Origin: CAZLHO01 sp964559455
GTDB taxonomy: Bacteria; Krumholzibacteriota; Krumholzibacteriia; LZORAL124-64-63
DNA length: 48,821 bases
Direction of reading: 5' to 3'
Assembly: GCA_964559455.1 (NCBI GenBank)
Contig: CAZLHO010000018.1
Coordinates: forward strand, 1 to 48,821
Positions 1-7,960 of this stretch are shown piece after piece. Below the pieces are notes generated by a model. It was not told the DNA's origin. It did no database searches and was given only the letters and a program-made list of their open reading frames with translations. Position 1 is the first letter of the stretch. Each line of letters starts with the position of its first letter. A program made the position numbers and the translations under genes.

Positions 1-1
1 C

Positions 2-466
2 CTTCCCGGCGACCCCGAAATCGAGGTGGTCGGCGGCTGGGACACGGTCCGGGTCGGCGACTGCCCGTTCCAACGGCCGGCCGCGGCGATCCGGGGCGGC
101 ATCAGGCTCGGAGCAGGCATCAGGCTCAGCGTCCGCCAGGCGCTGACCGAGCCTCCGCCCTGGCACGGGGGGCGGGGACGCTACGGCTGGGCCGCTCTAG
201 GCTGGAGCGACGGCGGACGTGCGGCGACGCTGGCGTTCGACCGGGAGACGGATGGACCACTGAGGCTGCAGGCAGAGGTCTGGACGAGACCGGTTCCGGG
301 TTTCGCCGTGGGCTGGCGCATCGATCCCGCCACAGGGACGCTGGGTTGGGTCACGGCCCTGGGCCGCGGCCGCCTGCTGCTGCGCAGTTCGCATCTGGTC
401 CATCCCGAGTTGGGGGTCAGCCATCGCTGGCAGCTCCGGATCGGAGCCCGGGACGCTGCGCCGTGA
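2..466 (+). CDS. Hypothetical protein, C-terminal part (cut by window edge)
   Basis: The reading frame is open from the first bases of the window, so only the last 154 residues are seen. I do not recognise the protein. It is rich in Gly, Arg and Trp with alternating hydrophobic residues (for example LRLQAEVWTRPVPGFAVGWRI), a pattern that suits beta strands, and has no catalytic motif I can name. It ends in a GTGA overlap with the next gene, so the two are translationally coupled and probably work together, perhaps in the envelope. The function is unknown; the frame and 3' end are well supported by the coupled downstream start. Confidence 0.6.
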   Translation, partial: LPGDPEIEVVGGWDTVRVGDCPFQRPAAAIRGGIRLGAGIRLSVRQALTEPPPWHGGRGRYGWAALGWSDGGRAATLAFDRETDGPLRLQAEVWTRPVPGFAVGWRIDPATGTLGWVTALGRGRLLLRSSHLVHPELGVSHRWQLRIGARDAAP

Positions 467-2073
467 TCGGGCTCGGACGCCATGCCGCAGCCGCGGCGCT
501 GCTCTGCGTCCTGGTCGCCTGCTGCCCGGCGGCCTGGGGCCGGCAGATGCCGGAGGAAACGGCCGAGGCCGCAGAGGCCGGGGCGGGGGACGCGTCAGCC
601 CTGGACGTCGACGAGGCGGCGGAATTCGCCCCGTCGCTGGCTTCGGGCGACCTGACCCCGGCCGAAGTGCTGGCAGCGGCCGGAGGAGACGACCGCGAAG
701 CGCCGGCCCGCAGCCGCGTCACGATCCGCGCCCGCAACGCCGCCGGCGTCGCCACGCTCTGGACGGGCGGCCTCCTGCAGGCCGGCGGCTTCGAACTGCG
801 CCTGCGCCGCCGGGTCGTCGCGGGCGAGCCGGCCGCCACTCCGGACTGGGCGCTGGGACGGAGGCAGGGGCGTTTGGCGATCGCGGCGGGCGGTCTGGGG
901 TTGGCGCACGGCTTCGGCCTGCTTTCGGCGGCGCCCGGCGCCTGGTCCTCGCTCGCGGCCGGCTCGGCGCTGGGGAGCCTCGGCGCCGGTCTGCGTTCCT
1001 ACGTCGGGGACGATGCTCGGGCCGTCCAGGGAGCGGCTCTGGCGCTGGACGACGGGCCTCTGCGGGCGACGCTGATCGCGGGCCGCGGCGAGGATCCGGA
1101 TGCGGCTCCGACGAGGATGCTGCAATTGGAATCGGGCGACCGGTCGCGGGCGGCCCTGATGCTGATGCGCCGCGGCCAGGGCCTGGGCGCCGCCCTCTGC
1201 TGCGCAGTGGAAGGCGCTGACGGAAGCCTGGCGGGGGAGGTCGCGACCTGGCGACCGGAGGGAGGCTCGGCGGCGCTCTGCGCCTGGATGGGAAGGGTCC
1301 GGGCGTCGGCGGGACGCCTGGGCCTCGATGTCGCCGCCGCCGGCATGGACCCGGGTTTCGCCTCGCCGGCGGGAGTGCGCCCCGCTCTGCTGCTGGCGCC
1401 GGGAGGACGCGGTTGGGCGCTGCGGATGCGGGCCGGCCTCGGGTCGGGCGTGGTCGTCTTCGGCCTCGTGGCCGCCGCCGACGCGCGCGACTGGCGGTCC
1501 TCGGGCGTCGCCGTCACGGCGCGACGTCAGGGGGAACTCCGGATGCGCTTCCGTCGCGCCGGCGTTCCGGGGGTCGAGGCGGGTTGGCGCTGGCGCGACG
1601 ATCGCGTCCTGGATTGGAGCGAGGTTTCGCCCTGGCTGCCCCCGGCGCCGGACCGTTTGCAGCGCCGGAGCCAGTTCGACGTGTCGGCGCGGGGGTGCCG
1701 CGACGGCGTGGAATGGCGTTTGGGCCTGCGGGTCCTGAACCTGCAGGACGCCGCGGCCGTCGATGCGGCGGAGCGCAGGCGCAGCCTCCTGTCGTTGCGG
1801 CTCGAGTGGGAGCCGCGGGCGGGCTGGCGCCTGTTCTACGGCGACGCCCGCGCCTGGGGCGCCCCGGTGGATCTGCTCTCGGTGGCGACGCCGGCGCCGG
1901 GCATCGTGATCCCGCGGCACTGGGGCGGCTGGTCGGCCGAGGCCTCCCTGGGGGTCCAGCGCCGGGCGGGACGGCTGCGGGCGAGTCTGGGCGGGGCGCG
2001 CCGGCGCCCCGCGCCGGGCAGCGGCAACGCCCGGATCTGGGAGGGATCGGCCACAGTGGACCTCCGGTGGTGA
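463..2073 (+). CDS. Secreted/outer-membrane beta-barrel-like protein, uncharacterised
   Basis: 536 residues from a GTG start that overlaps the previous stop. The N-terminus (VIGLGRHAAAAALLCVLVACC, then PAAWGRQ) reads as a signal peptide. After an acidic linker comes DLTPAEVLAAAGGDD (about residue 64), which looks like a worn helix-hairpin-helix segment. The remaining ~430 residues alternate hydrophobic and polar residues and are full of Gly and Arg, as in an outer-membrane barrel; it ends in WEGSATVDLRW, with the terminal aromatic typical of barrel proteins. The pattern GGLGLAHGFGLL followed by a GLRSY segment recalls large helix-hairpin-helix/barrel proteins of Bacteroidota and Gemmatimonadota. 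That family link is inference. The frame also opens upstream to 346, but the GTG at 463 gives the signal peptide and the coupling. Confidence 0.6.
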   Translation: MIGLGRHAAAAALLCVLVACCPAAWGRQMPEETAEAAEAGAGDASALDVDEAAEFAPSLASGDLTPAEVLAAAGGDDREAPARSRVTIRARNAAGVATLWTGGLLQAGGFELRLRRRVVAGEPAATPDWALGRRQGRLAIAAGGLGLAHGFGLLSAAPGAWSSLAAGSALGSLGAGLRSYVGDDARAVQGAALALDDGPLRATLIAGRGEDPDAAPTRMLQLESGDRSRAALMLMRRGQGLGAALCCAVEGADGSLAGEVATWRPEGGSAALCAWMGRVRASAGRLGLDVAAAGMDPGFASPAGVRPALLLAPGGRGWALRMRAGLGSGVVVFGLVAAADARDWRSSGVAVTARRQGELRMRFRRAGVPGVEAGWRWRDDRVLDWSEVSPWLPPAPDRLQRRSQFDVSARGCRDGVEWRLGLRVLNLQDAAAVDAAERRRSLLSLRLEWEPRAGWRLFYGDARAWGAPVDLLSVATPAPGIVIPRHWGGWSAEASLGVQRRAGRLRASLGGARRRPAPGSGNARIWEGSATVDLRW

Positions 2074-2102
2074 ATCCGCGCCCGGGCCGGGGCACGAGGG
2101 CT

Positions 2103-2131
2103 TTGACTTGGCCTCCGCCATGCTCTAATCT
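2103..2131 (+). promoter_or_regulatory. Sigma-70-type promoter for the aminotransferase gene
   Basis: TTGACT (2103-2108), a 17-base spacer and TAATCT (2126-2131), lying 67 bases before the ATG of the aminotransferase. Five of six -35 bases match consensus and the spacing is ideal. Confidence 0.6.
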
Positions 2132-2197
2132 CGTATCTCCCCGCCGTATTCGGGGCGTGTCCGCCTGTGTGCCCGGGTATCAACCGAGGGAGATCCC

Positions 2198-3361
2198 ATG
2201 CTGGCCAAGAGGATGCGTCGTCTCGGAACCGAGACCGCGTTCGTGGTGCTCGCTCGCGCCAAGGAACTGGAAGCCGCCGGACGCGATGTCGTCCACCTCG
2301 AGATCGGCGAACCCGATTTCGACACCCCCACCCATATCGTCGACAAGGCCGTCGAGGCGCTGCGCGCCGGCCAGACGCATTACGGACCAGCCTCCGGACT
2401 GCCGCAGGTCCGGGCGGCGATCGCCGAGAATGTCGCGGCGACGCGCGGTATCGACGTCGGCCCCGAGAACGTCGTCGTCACTCCCGGCGGCAAGCCGATC
2501 ATGACCTTCGTCATGACAGCCCTGCTCGACGCCGGCGACGAGGTGATCTACCCCAATCCCGGCTTTCCCATCTACGAATCGGTGATTAACTTCCTGGGGG
2601 CGAAGGCGGTGCCGCTGAAGCTCGAGGAATCGCAGGACTTCTCGTTCACCGCGGAATCCCTGGCCGGATTGATCACCGAGCGGACCAAGTTGCTCGTGCT
2701 GAACTCCCCCCAGAATCCGACGGGCGGCGTGGTCGCCCCCGCGGTCCTGGACGCCATCGCCGAGCTGGCCGTGGCGAACGATCTCTACGTGCTCAGCGAC
2801 GAGATCTACAGCCGGATCGTCTACGAGGGGCGCTTCGAATCCATCGCCTCGCGACCGGGCATGGCCGAGCGGACCGTGATCCTGGACGGCCATTCGAAGT
2901 CCTTCGCGATGACGGGTTGGCGCCTGGGCTACGGGGTCATGCCGAAGCCTTTGGCCGAGGCCGTGTCGCGGCTGCAGACGAACGTCACCAGCTGCACGGC
3001 CACCTTCACCCAGATCGCCGGCATGGAGGCGCTGCAGGGACCGCAGGAGGCCACGCTGGCCATGGTCGAGGAATTCCGCAAGCGACGCGACCTGCTGGTG
3101 GACGGGCTCAACGCGATCGACGGCATCAGCTGCCGCCGGCCGCAGGGAGCCTTCTATGTCTTTCCGAACATCACCGAGCTGGGCCTGAGCAGCGAGGAGG
3201 CCCAGCAGCAGCTGCTGGACGATTTCGGGGTGGCCGCCCTTTCCGGGACCGCTTTCGGCGCCCACGGCCAGGGCTACCTCCGGTTCAGCTACGCCAACAG
3301 CCAGGAGCAGATCGGCAAGGCCCTGGACCGGGTCGCCGACTTCGCCGCCTCGCGGCGCTGA
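2198..3361 (+). CDS. PLP-dependent aminotransferase, aspartate aminotransferase class I/II
   Basis: 387 residues, the usual length of fold-type I class I/II aminotransferases. The substrate arm EIGEPDFDTP (36-44), SPQNPTGG (170-177), the cofactor-binding D201 and Y204 in SDEIYSRIVY, the Schiff-base lysine K234 in GHSKSFAMTGWRLGYG, and the carboxylate-binding Arg near GYLRFSYA are all present. It transfers an amino group between an amino acid, probably aspartate or an aromatic or branched residue, and 2-oxoglutarate in the cytoplasm. The exact substrate cannot be read from sequence. ATG 2198 has GAGGGAG seven bases upstream and its own promoter. It precedes carbamate kinase with a 73-base gap. 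Confidence 0.93.
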   Translation: MLAKRMRRLGTETAFVVLARAKELEAAGRDVVHLEIGEPDFDTPTHIVDKAVEALRAGQTHYGPASGLPQVRAAIAENVAATRGIDVGPENVVVTPGGKPIMTFVMTALLDAGDEVIYPNPGFPIYESVINFLGAKAVPLKLEESQDFSFTAESLAGLITERTKLLVLNSPQNPTGGVVAPAVLDAIAELAVANDLYVLSDEIYSRIVYEGRFESIASRPGMAERTVILDGHSKSFAMTGWRLGYGVMPKPLAEAVSRLQTNVTSCTATFTQIAGMEALQGPQEATLAMVEEFRKRRDLLVDGLNAIDGISCRRPQGAFYVFPNITELGLSSEEAQQQLLDDFGVAALSGTAFGAHGQGYLRFSYANSQEQIGKALDRVADFAASRR

Positions 3362-3434
3362 TTTCAGGACACATTCCGGGCGCCGTGCCTCCGGGCGCGG
3401 TGCTTCGGTTTCCACCCCCCCGAGGATCGAGAAC

Positions 3435-4385
3435 ATGCCCAAGAGCCGTTTCGTCATCGCGTTGGGAGGCAACGCCATCATTCCCCTCGGCAAGAAGGGG
3501 ACCTATCTGGAGCAATACGCGATCACCAAGGCCACCATGAACCAGGTGGCCGAGCTGGCCGCCGCCGGGAACGAGATCGTGATCACCCACGGCAACGGTC
3601 CGGTGGTGGGCAACATCTTCCTGCGCAACGACGCCGGCTACGAGAAGTACGGCATCCCGCCGATGCCGCTCTTCGTCTGCGGGGCCGATTCCCAGGGCGG
3701 GCTGGGCTACATGATCCAGCAGAACCTGCAGAACGCGCTGATGCTGCGGGGGCTGCCCAACCGCGCCGCCACCGTCATCACCCAGGTGCTCGTGGATCGC
3801 AACGACCCCGCCTTCGCCGATCCGACCAAGCCGATCGGGCCCTTCTATACCGAGGAGCAGGCCCGACAGGTCGCCCGCGAGTTCGGGTGGGACGTGCGGC
3901 CCGACGCCAACCGGGGCTGGCGCCGCGTCGTGCCCAGTCCCCAGCCGCGCGAGGTCGTCGAGAGCGGGATGATCCAGGACATGCTGGCCGCCGGCATCCT
4001 GGTCGTGGCCTGCGGCGGCGGCGGCGTGCCCGTGGCGATCTGCGAAGAGGAGAAGATCGAGGGGATCGACGCCGTCATCGACAAGGACCGGGCTTCGGCC
4101 CTGCTGGGCAAGGTCCTGGCGGCGGACGTCCTGGTCATCGTGACCCAGGTCGTCAAGGTCTGCCGGGCCTTCGGCACACCCGACGCCGAGCCCCTGGACA
4201 GCCTGGATGCGGCCACGGCCCGCGATCTGCTCGAGGCGGGGGAGTTCCCGCCCGGCAGCATGGGTCCCAAGATCGAGGCGGCCCTGGATTTCCTTTCCGC
4301 CGGCGGTCGCGAGGTCCTGATCTGCGATCCCGAGAACCTGCTCGCCGCCGTCCAGGGGAAGGCGGGCACCCGCATCACGCCCTAG
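3435..4385 (+). CDS. arcC: Carbamate kinase
   Basis: 316 residues, full length for the amino-acid-kinase fold carbamate kinases. Family signatures are ALGGNAI near the N-terminus, THGNGPVVGNI, the ACGGGGVPV loop and IDKDRASALLG. The enzyme interconverts ATP plus carbamate and ADP plus carbamoyl phosphate; in fermenting cells it makes ATP from carbamoyl phosphate. No ornithine carbamoyltransferase or arginine deiminase gene is beside it, so an arginine-deiminase role is not supported by context; it could act in purine or allantoin-type catabolism or carbamoyl phosphate supply. It sits between an aminotransferase and purD, with short gaps consistent with one transcript. Confidence 0.93.
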   Translation: MPKSRFVIALGGNAIIPLGKKGTYLEQYAITKATMNQVAELAAAGNEIVITHGNGPVVGNIFLRNDAGYEKYGIPPMPLFVCGADSQGGLGYMIQQNLQNALMLRGLPNRAATVITQVLVDRNDPAFADPTKPIGPFYTEEQARQVAREFGWDVRPDANRGWRRVVPSPQPREVVESGMIQDMLAAGILVVACGGGGVPVAICEEEKIEGIDAVIDKDRASALLGKVLAADVLVIVTQVVKVCRAFGTPDAEPLDSLDAATARDLLEAGEFPPGSMGPKIEAALDFLSAGGREVLICDPENLLAAVQGKAGTRITP

Positions 4386-4445
4386 CCTGCCGGCCCGGCA
4401 CGGGAACCGCCGCGGCGAGGGTCCGACGACCACGGAGGTTCGGTA

Positions 4446-5765
4446 ATGTCCGCGAAGGTCCTGATCGTCGGCGCTGGCGGCAGGGAGCACGCCCTGGCCC
4501 GCCAGCTCGTACGGTCCCCGGGCCGACCCGAGGTCTTCGCGGCGCCGGGCAATCCCGGCACCGCCGCCCTCGGCCGGAACCTGGATCTCGACCCCGCCGA
4601 CGCCGACTCCCTGGCCGGGTTCTGCCGCGCCGAGGGCGTCGGCACCGTCCTCGTCGGCCCGGAGGATCCCCTGATCGCCGGCCTCGCCGACCGCTTGCGC
4701 GCGGCCGGCGTCGATGTCTTCGGCCCCGGCGCCGAGGGCGCCCGCCTGGAGGGCGACAAGCGTTACGCCAAGGAATTGATGGCGGCGGCCGGCGTGCCCA
4801 CGGCCGCCTACCGCGCCTTCACGGATCACGCCGCGGCCGCGGCCTACATCGAATCGGCGGCCTATCCCCTGGTGGTCAAGGCCTGCGGGGCCGCCCAGGG
4901 CAAGGGGGTGGCGGTCTGCGCCGATGCGGCGGCGGCCCGGGAACATCTCGATCGCTGCCTGCTGGACCGCAGCTTCGGCGCGGCCGGCGCCGAGGTGCTG
5001 GTCGAGGAATGCCTGAGCGGTCCCGAACTCTCGGTGCTGGCGGTCACCGACGGCGTCGATTTCGCCCTGCTGGCTCCGTCCCGGGACCACAAGCGCGTCG
5101 GCGACGGCGACACCGGCCCCAACACCGGCGGCATGGGCGCCTTCGCTCCCGTCGCCCTCGAGCCCGGGCTGGGGCCGATGATCGCAGGGTCGGTCGTCGC
5201 GCCGGTGCTCGCCGAACTGCGGCGTCGGGGGATCGATTACCGGGGCATCCTCTACGTCGGCCTGATGCTGACTCCCGAGGGGCCGAAGGTGCTGGAGTTC
5301 AACTGCCGCTTCGGCGATCCCGAGACCCAGGTCGTGCTCCCCCTGCTGCGCTGCGATTTCCTGGGCCTGGTCCGCGCCGCCGCGAGGGCCGAACTGGGCG
5401 ACTGGCTGGCGCGCCAGCCCGAGCCCGGCCCCGGCGCCCCCGCCGGCTGGCCCGGCGCCGGCCTGACCGACTGGGAGCGGGCCGCCGTCGTGGTCGTCGG
5501 CGCCGCCCCCGGCTACCCCGGCGCCTACGCCAAGGGGACCGTGCTCGGGCTGCCCGACGACGAGGCCCCCGAGCGCTGGGTCGTCCACGCGGGCACCCGC
5601 CGCGACGGCGACCGTCTGGTCACCGCCGGCGGGCGCGTGCTCGGGGCCGTGGGCCTGGGCGACGATGTCGCCGCGGCCCGCGCCGCGGCCTACGGTCTGA
5701 TCGAGACGATCGGATTCGAGAACATGCACTACCGCCGGGACATCGGCGCCGGCTACGCCGGCTGA
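4446..5765 (+). CDS. purD: Phosphoribosylamine--glycine ligase
   Basis: 439 residues. GAR synthetase joins phosphoribosylamine and glycine with ATP in de novo purine synthesis. The N-terminus VLIVGAGGREHALA is the family signature, followed by an ATP-grasp domain with VVKACGAAQGKGV (about 140-152), the GGMGAFAP loop and LEFNCRFGDPETQ, which carries the metal ligands. Start ATG 4446 follows GGAGGTTCGGTA. It is followed after 35 bases by purE; purM and purN lie elsewhere in the window, so the purine genes are scattered in small groups. Confidence 0.96.
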   Translation: MSAKVLIVGAGGREHALARQLVRSPGRPEVFAAPGNPGTAALGRNLDLDPADADSLAGFCRAEGVGTVLVGPEDPLIAGLADRLRAAGVDVFGPGAEGARLEGDKRYAKELMAAAGVPTAAYRAFTDHAAAAAYIESAAYPLVVKACGAAQGKGVAVCADAAAAREHLDRCLLDRSFGAAGAEVLVEECLSGPELSVLAVTDGVDFALLAPSRDHKRVGDGDTGPNTGGMGAFAPVALEPGLGPMIAGSVVAPVLAELRRRGIDYRGILYVGLMLTPEGPKVLEFNCRFGDPETQVVLPLLRCDFLGLVRAAARAELGDWLARQPEPGPGAPAGWPGAGLTDWERAAVVVVGAAPGYPGAYAKGTVLGLPDDEAPERWVVHAGTRRDGDRLVTAGGRVLGAVGLGDDVAAARAAAYGLIETIGFENMHYRRDIGAGYAG

Positions 5766-5800
5766 CGCCGCGGCGCCGGCCCGGCGGCCGGAGGAGGACC

Positions 5801-6298
5801 ATGACCGACCGCAAGAGCGCAGCGAAGAAACCGGCGGACCGCGTGCTGATCCTGCTGGGCAGCCGCTCCGACCTGCCGGTGATCGAGGAGACGCGGACGC
5901 TGCTCGACCGCTTCGGCATCCCTCACCGCGTCGAGGTGGCCTCGGCCCACCGCCAGCCGGACCGCCTGCGGCGCATCGTCGCCAAGGGCGACCGCGAGGG
6001 CGTCCAGATCTACATCGCGGCGGCGGGGCTGGCCGCCCATCTGCCCGGAGTGGTGGCTTCGCTGACCGCGCGGCCGGTGATCGGCGTGCCCGTGGCGGCC
6101 GGGCCCCTGGCGGGCTTCGACGCCCTGCTCTCGATCGCGCAGATGCCCGGCGGCGTGCCCGTGGCCACCGTGGCCGTCGGCTCGGCCGGCGCCAAGAACG
6201 CCGCGGTGCTGGCCGCGAGGATCCTGGCCCTGGGCGACGAGCGCATCGCCGCGGCGCTGGCGGACTATCGTCGCGAGCTGGCCCGGGGCGGCAAGTAG
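5801..6298 (+). CDS. purE: 5-(carboxyamino)imidazole ribonucleotide mutase (class I PurE)
   Basis: 165 residues beginning at ATG 5801 behind GGAGGAGG. It carries LLGSRSDLPV, SAHRQPDR with the catalytic histidine, the GLAAHLPG loop and SIAQMPGGVPVATVAVG. The AAHLPG form is that of class I PurE, which rearranges N5-CAIR to CAIR and normally needs PurK. No purK is in this window. Usual SAHRTPDR reads SAHRQPDR here, a mild change outside the catalytic His. The gene lies between purD and tsaC and ends one base before the tsaC start. Confidence 0.94.
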   Translation: MTDRKSAAKKPADRVLILLGSRSDLPVIEETRTLLDRFGIPHRVEVASAHRQPDRLRRIVAKGDREGVQIYIAAAGLAAHLPGVVASLTARPVIGVPVAAGPLAGFDALLSIAQMPGGVPVATVAVGSAGAKNAAVLAARILALGDERIAAALADYRRELARGGK

Positions 6299-6299
6299 C

Positions 6300-6914
6300 A
6301 TGGTTGCGCCGGCCGTCGATCCGGCTGCGGCGGCCCTCATCCTGGCCGACGGTGGCGTCGTCCTGCTGCCGACGGACACCTTGCCCGGGCTGCATTGCCG
6401 CGCGGATCGGCCGGCGGCCGTGGCCCGCATCGTCGCCCTGAAGGGACGCGCGCCGGACAAGCCCCTGCTGCTGCTCTGCGCATCGGCCGACCGGGCCTTG
6501 TCGCTGGCCGGAGCGCTCGACGACGCGGCCCGCGACTATGCCGGACGCTGCTGGCCGGGCCCCTTCACCCTCGTGCTGCCGGCGGCTGCGGCGGTCCCGC
6601 CCGCGGTGACGGCCGGCACCGGCACCGTGGCCCTGCGCGTGCCCGAACCGCAACCGTTGCGGGATCTCGTCGCCGCGGCGGGCGGGCCCCTGGTGTCGAC
6701 CAGCGCCAACGTCGCCGGCGCGCCGCCGGCGCTCGATCTGGCGACGGCCCTCGCCGGCTTCGGCGACGCCGTCGACGCTTGCGTTCCCGGGCTGCTGCCG
6801 CCGGTTCCGCCCGGCGCGCCGCCGCCGGCGGCGTCGGCCCTGATCGATCTCCGCGTCTGGCCGCCGCGCGTCCTGCGGCGGGGGAGCGGTCCGGTCCCCG
6901 AACCCGGAATATGA
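6300..6914 (+). CDS. tsaC: L-threonylcarbamoyladenylate synthase (Sua5/YciO/YrdC family)
   Basis: 204 residues, a single YrdC domain without the C-terminal Sua5 extension. LPTDTLPGLHCRAD (about 22-35), the KGRAPDKPLLLLC segment and GPLVSTSANVAGAPP are family hallmarks. The family makes threonylcarbamoyl-AMP for t6A37 of tRNA. ATG 6300 lies one base past the purE stop, so the two are probably cotranscribed. The next genes (phosphatase, rpiB, glyA) match the Bacillus ywlC-ywlE-rpiB-glyA order, which supports TsaC rather than an unrelated YciO paralogue. Confidence 0.88.
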   Translation: MVAPAVDPAAAALILADGGVVLLPTDTLPGLHCRADRPAAVARIVALKGRAPDKPLLLLCASADRALSLAGALDDAARDYAGRCWPGPFTLVLPAAAAVPPAVTAGTGTVALRVPEPQPLRDLVAAAGGPLVSTSANVAGAPPALDLATALAGFGDAVDACVPGLLPPVPPGAPPPAASALIDLRVWPPRVLRRGSGPVPEPGI

Positions 6915-6958
6915 ACGGAACTCGTTGTTCGGGAATATCTTACGTATAGGCTGCCGGC

Positions 6959-6987
6959 TTGACGGCAGGTCGGGGAACCACTAGCTT
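6959..6987 (+). promoter_or_regulatory. Probable sigma-70-type promoter for the phosphatase-rpiB-glyA-nrdR-tatC run
   Basis: TTGACG (6959-6964), a 17-base spacer and TAGCTT (6982-6987), 19 bases before the ATG at 7006. The -10 keeps the T1, A2 and T6 positions only, so strength is uncertain. Confidence 0.45.
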
Positions 6988-7005
6988 TGCCACGAAGGGG
7001 CGGCG

Positions 7006-7491
7006 ATGACTTCGCGCACGATTCTCTTCTTCTGCGCCGCGAACACCTGCCGCAGCCCGCTGGCCGAGGTGCTGGCCGCTTCCGGTTGCGCCGACGATCC
7101 CGGCCTGAGCTTCGTCTCGGCCGGACTCTACGCCGCCGAGGGAGCGCCCGCCTCCCCAGGATCCTGTGACGAGGCCCTCGCCCGCGGTCTCGACCTCTCG
7201 CGACACGGCTCGCGCCACCTTGACGAGGAGGCGCTGCGCGAAGCCGACTGGGTCATCGGCATGACCGCCGAACAGGTCGTCGCCTTCCGGGAGCGTCATC
7301 CCGGCTTCGCCGGGCGCGTGGGCGCGCTGGGCCAGCCGGGGGTCGATCTCTCCCGCGGCGGCGAACCGGCGGCGGGGGAGGACGTCGCGGATCCCTACCT
7401 GGGCGGGCCGGGGGCCCACGCCGGCATGGCCGTCCAGATCGAACGGCTGCTGGAAGGCTGGCTGCCGCATTTCCGGGAGGAACGGACTTGA
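7006..7491 (+). CDS. Low-molecular-weight phosphatase, possible protein-arginine phosphatase
   Basis: 161 residues, single domain. The P-loop is CAANTCRS (C10 to S17), the CX5R-S motif of low-Mr protein tyrosine phosphatases, and the general acid is D129 in VADPYLG. Position 14 is Thr where classical tyrosine phosphatases carry Ile (CxGNICRS). In Bacillus YwlE this Thr (CTGNTCRSP) gives selectivity for phosphoarginine. The gene lies between tsaC and rpiB exactly as ywlE does. An arginine phosphatase role is therefore plausible, but the partner kinase McsB is not in the window. The stop overlaps the TTG start of rpiB by four bases. Confidence 0.88.
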   Translation: MTSRTILFFCAANTCRSPLAEVLAASGCADDPGLSFVSAGLYAAEGAPASPGSCDEALARGLDLSRHGSRHLDEEALREADWVIGMTAEQVVAFRERHPGFAGRVGALGQPGVDLSRGGEPAAGEDVADPYLGGPGAHAGMAVQIERLLEGWLPHFREERT

Positions 7492-7925
7492 GGATCGCCA
7501 TCGGCTCGGATCATCGCGGCCGCGAGATGCGGGCCGCCCTGACGTCGGCGCTGACCGCGGACGGCCACGAGGTCGTGGACTGCGGCAGCGACGGCGACGG
7601 CCCCGCCGACTACCCGGATCCGGCCTTCGCGGTCGGCGCGAAGGTGGCCGGAGGCGACTGCGCCCGCGGCGTCCTGATCTGCGGCTCGGGGGTCGGCGTC
7701 AGCATCGCCGCCAACAAGGTCCGCGGCGTTCGCGCCGCGCTCTGCTGGACCGAGGCGATGGCCGAGGCCACCCGTCGCCACAACGATTCCAACGTCCTCT
7801 GCCTGAGCGGGGACGCCACCGCGCCCGACCTGGCGCTGGCCATGGCCCGCCGCTGGCTGGCCACGGACTTCGAGGGCGGCCGTCACGCCCGGCGCGTGCA
7901 GAAGATCCTGGATTACGAGGCCTGA
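7488..7925 (+). CDS. rpiB: Ribose-5-phosphate isomerase B
   Basis: 145 residues from a TTG start that overlaps the previous stop in TTGA; GGGAGG lies about seven bases upstream. RpiB interconverts ribose 5-phosphate and ribulose 5-phosphate in the pentose phosphate pathway. Signatures are AIGSDHRG (D8, H9), the active-site C65 in LICGSGVGVSIAANK, and RHNDSNVLCLSG. Length and motif order are normal. The related allose-6-phosphate isomerases cannot be excluded by motif alone, but the glyA neighbour is typical of housekeeping RpiB. Confidence 0.93.
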   Translation: MRIAIGSDHRGREMRAALTSALTADGHEVVDCGSDGDGPADYPDPAFAVGAKVAGGDCARGVLICGSGVGVSIAANKVRGVRAALCWTEAMAEATRRHNDSNVLCLSGDATAPDLALAMARRWLATDFEGGRHARRVQKILDYEA

Positions 7926-7960
7926 ACGGTCCGGGGCGATCCCGGACAAAGGGAGAGACA

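Noticed and set aside
3285..6653. Very long minus-strand open frame opposite arcC-purD-purE
   Set aside because: It is a shadow caused by high GC third positions; the plus-strand frames have full family motifs.
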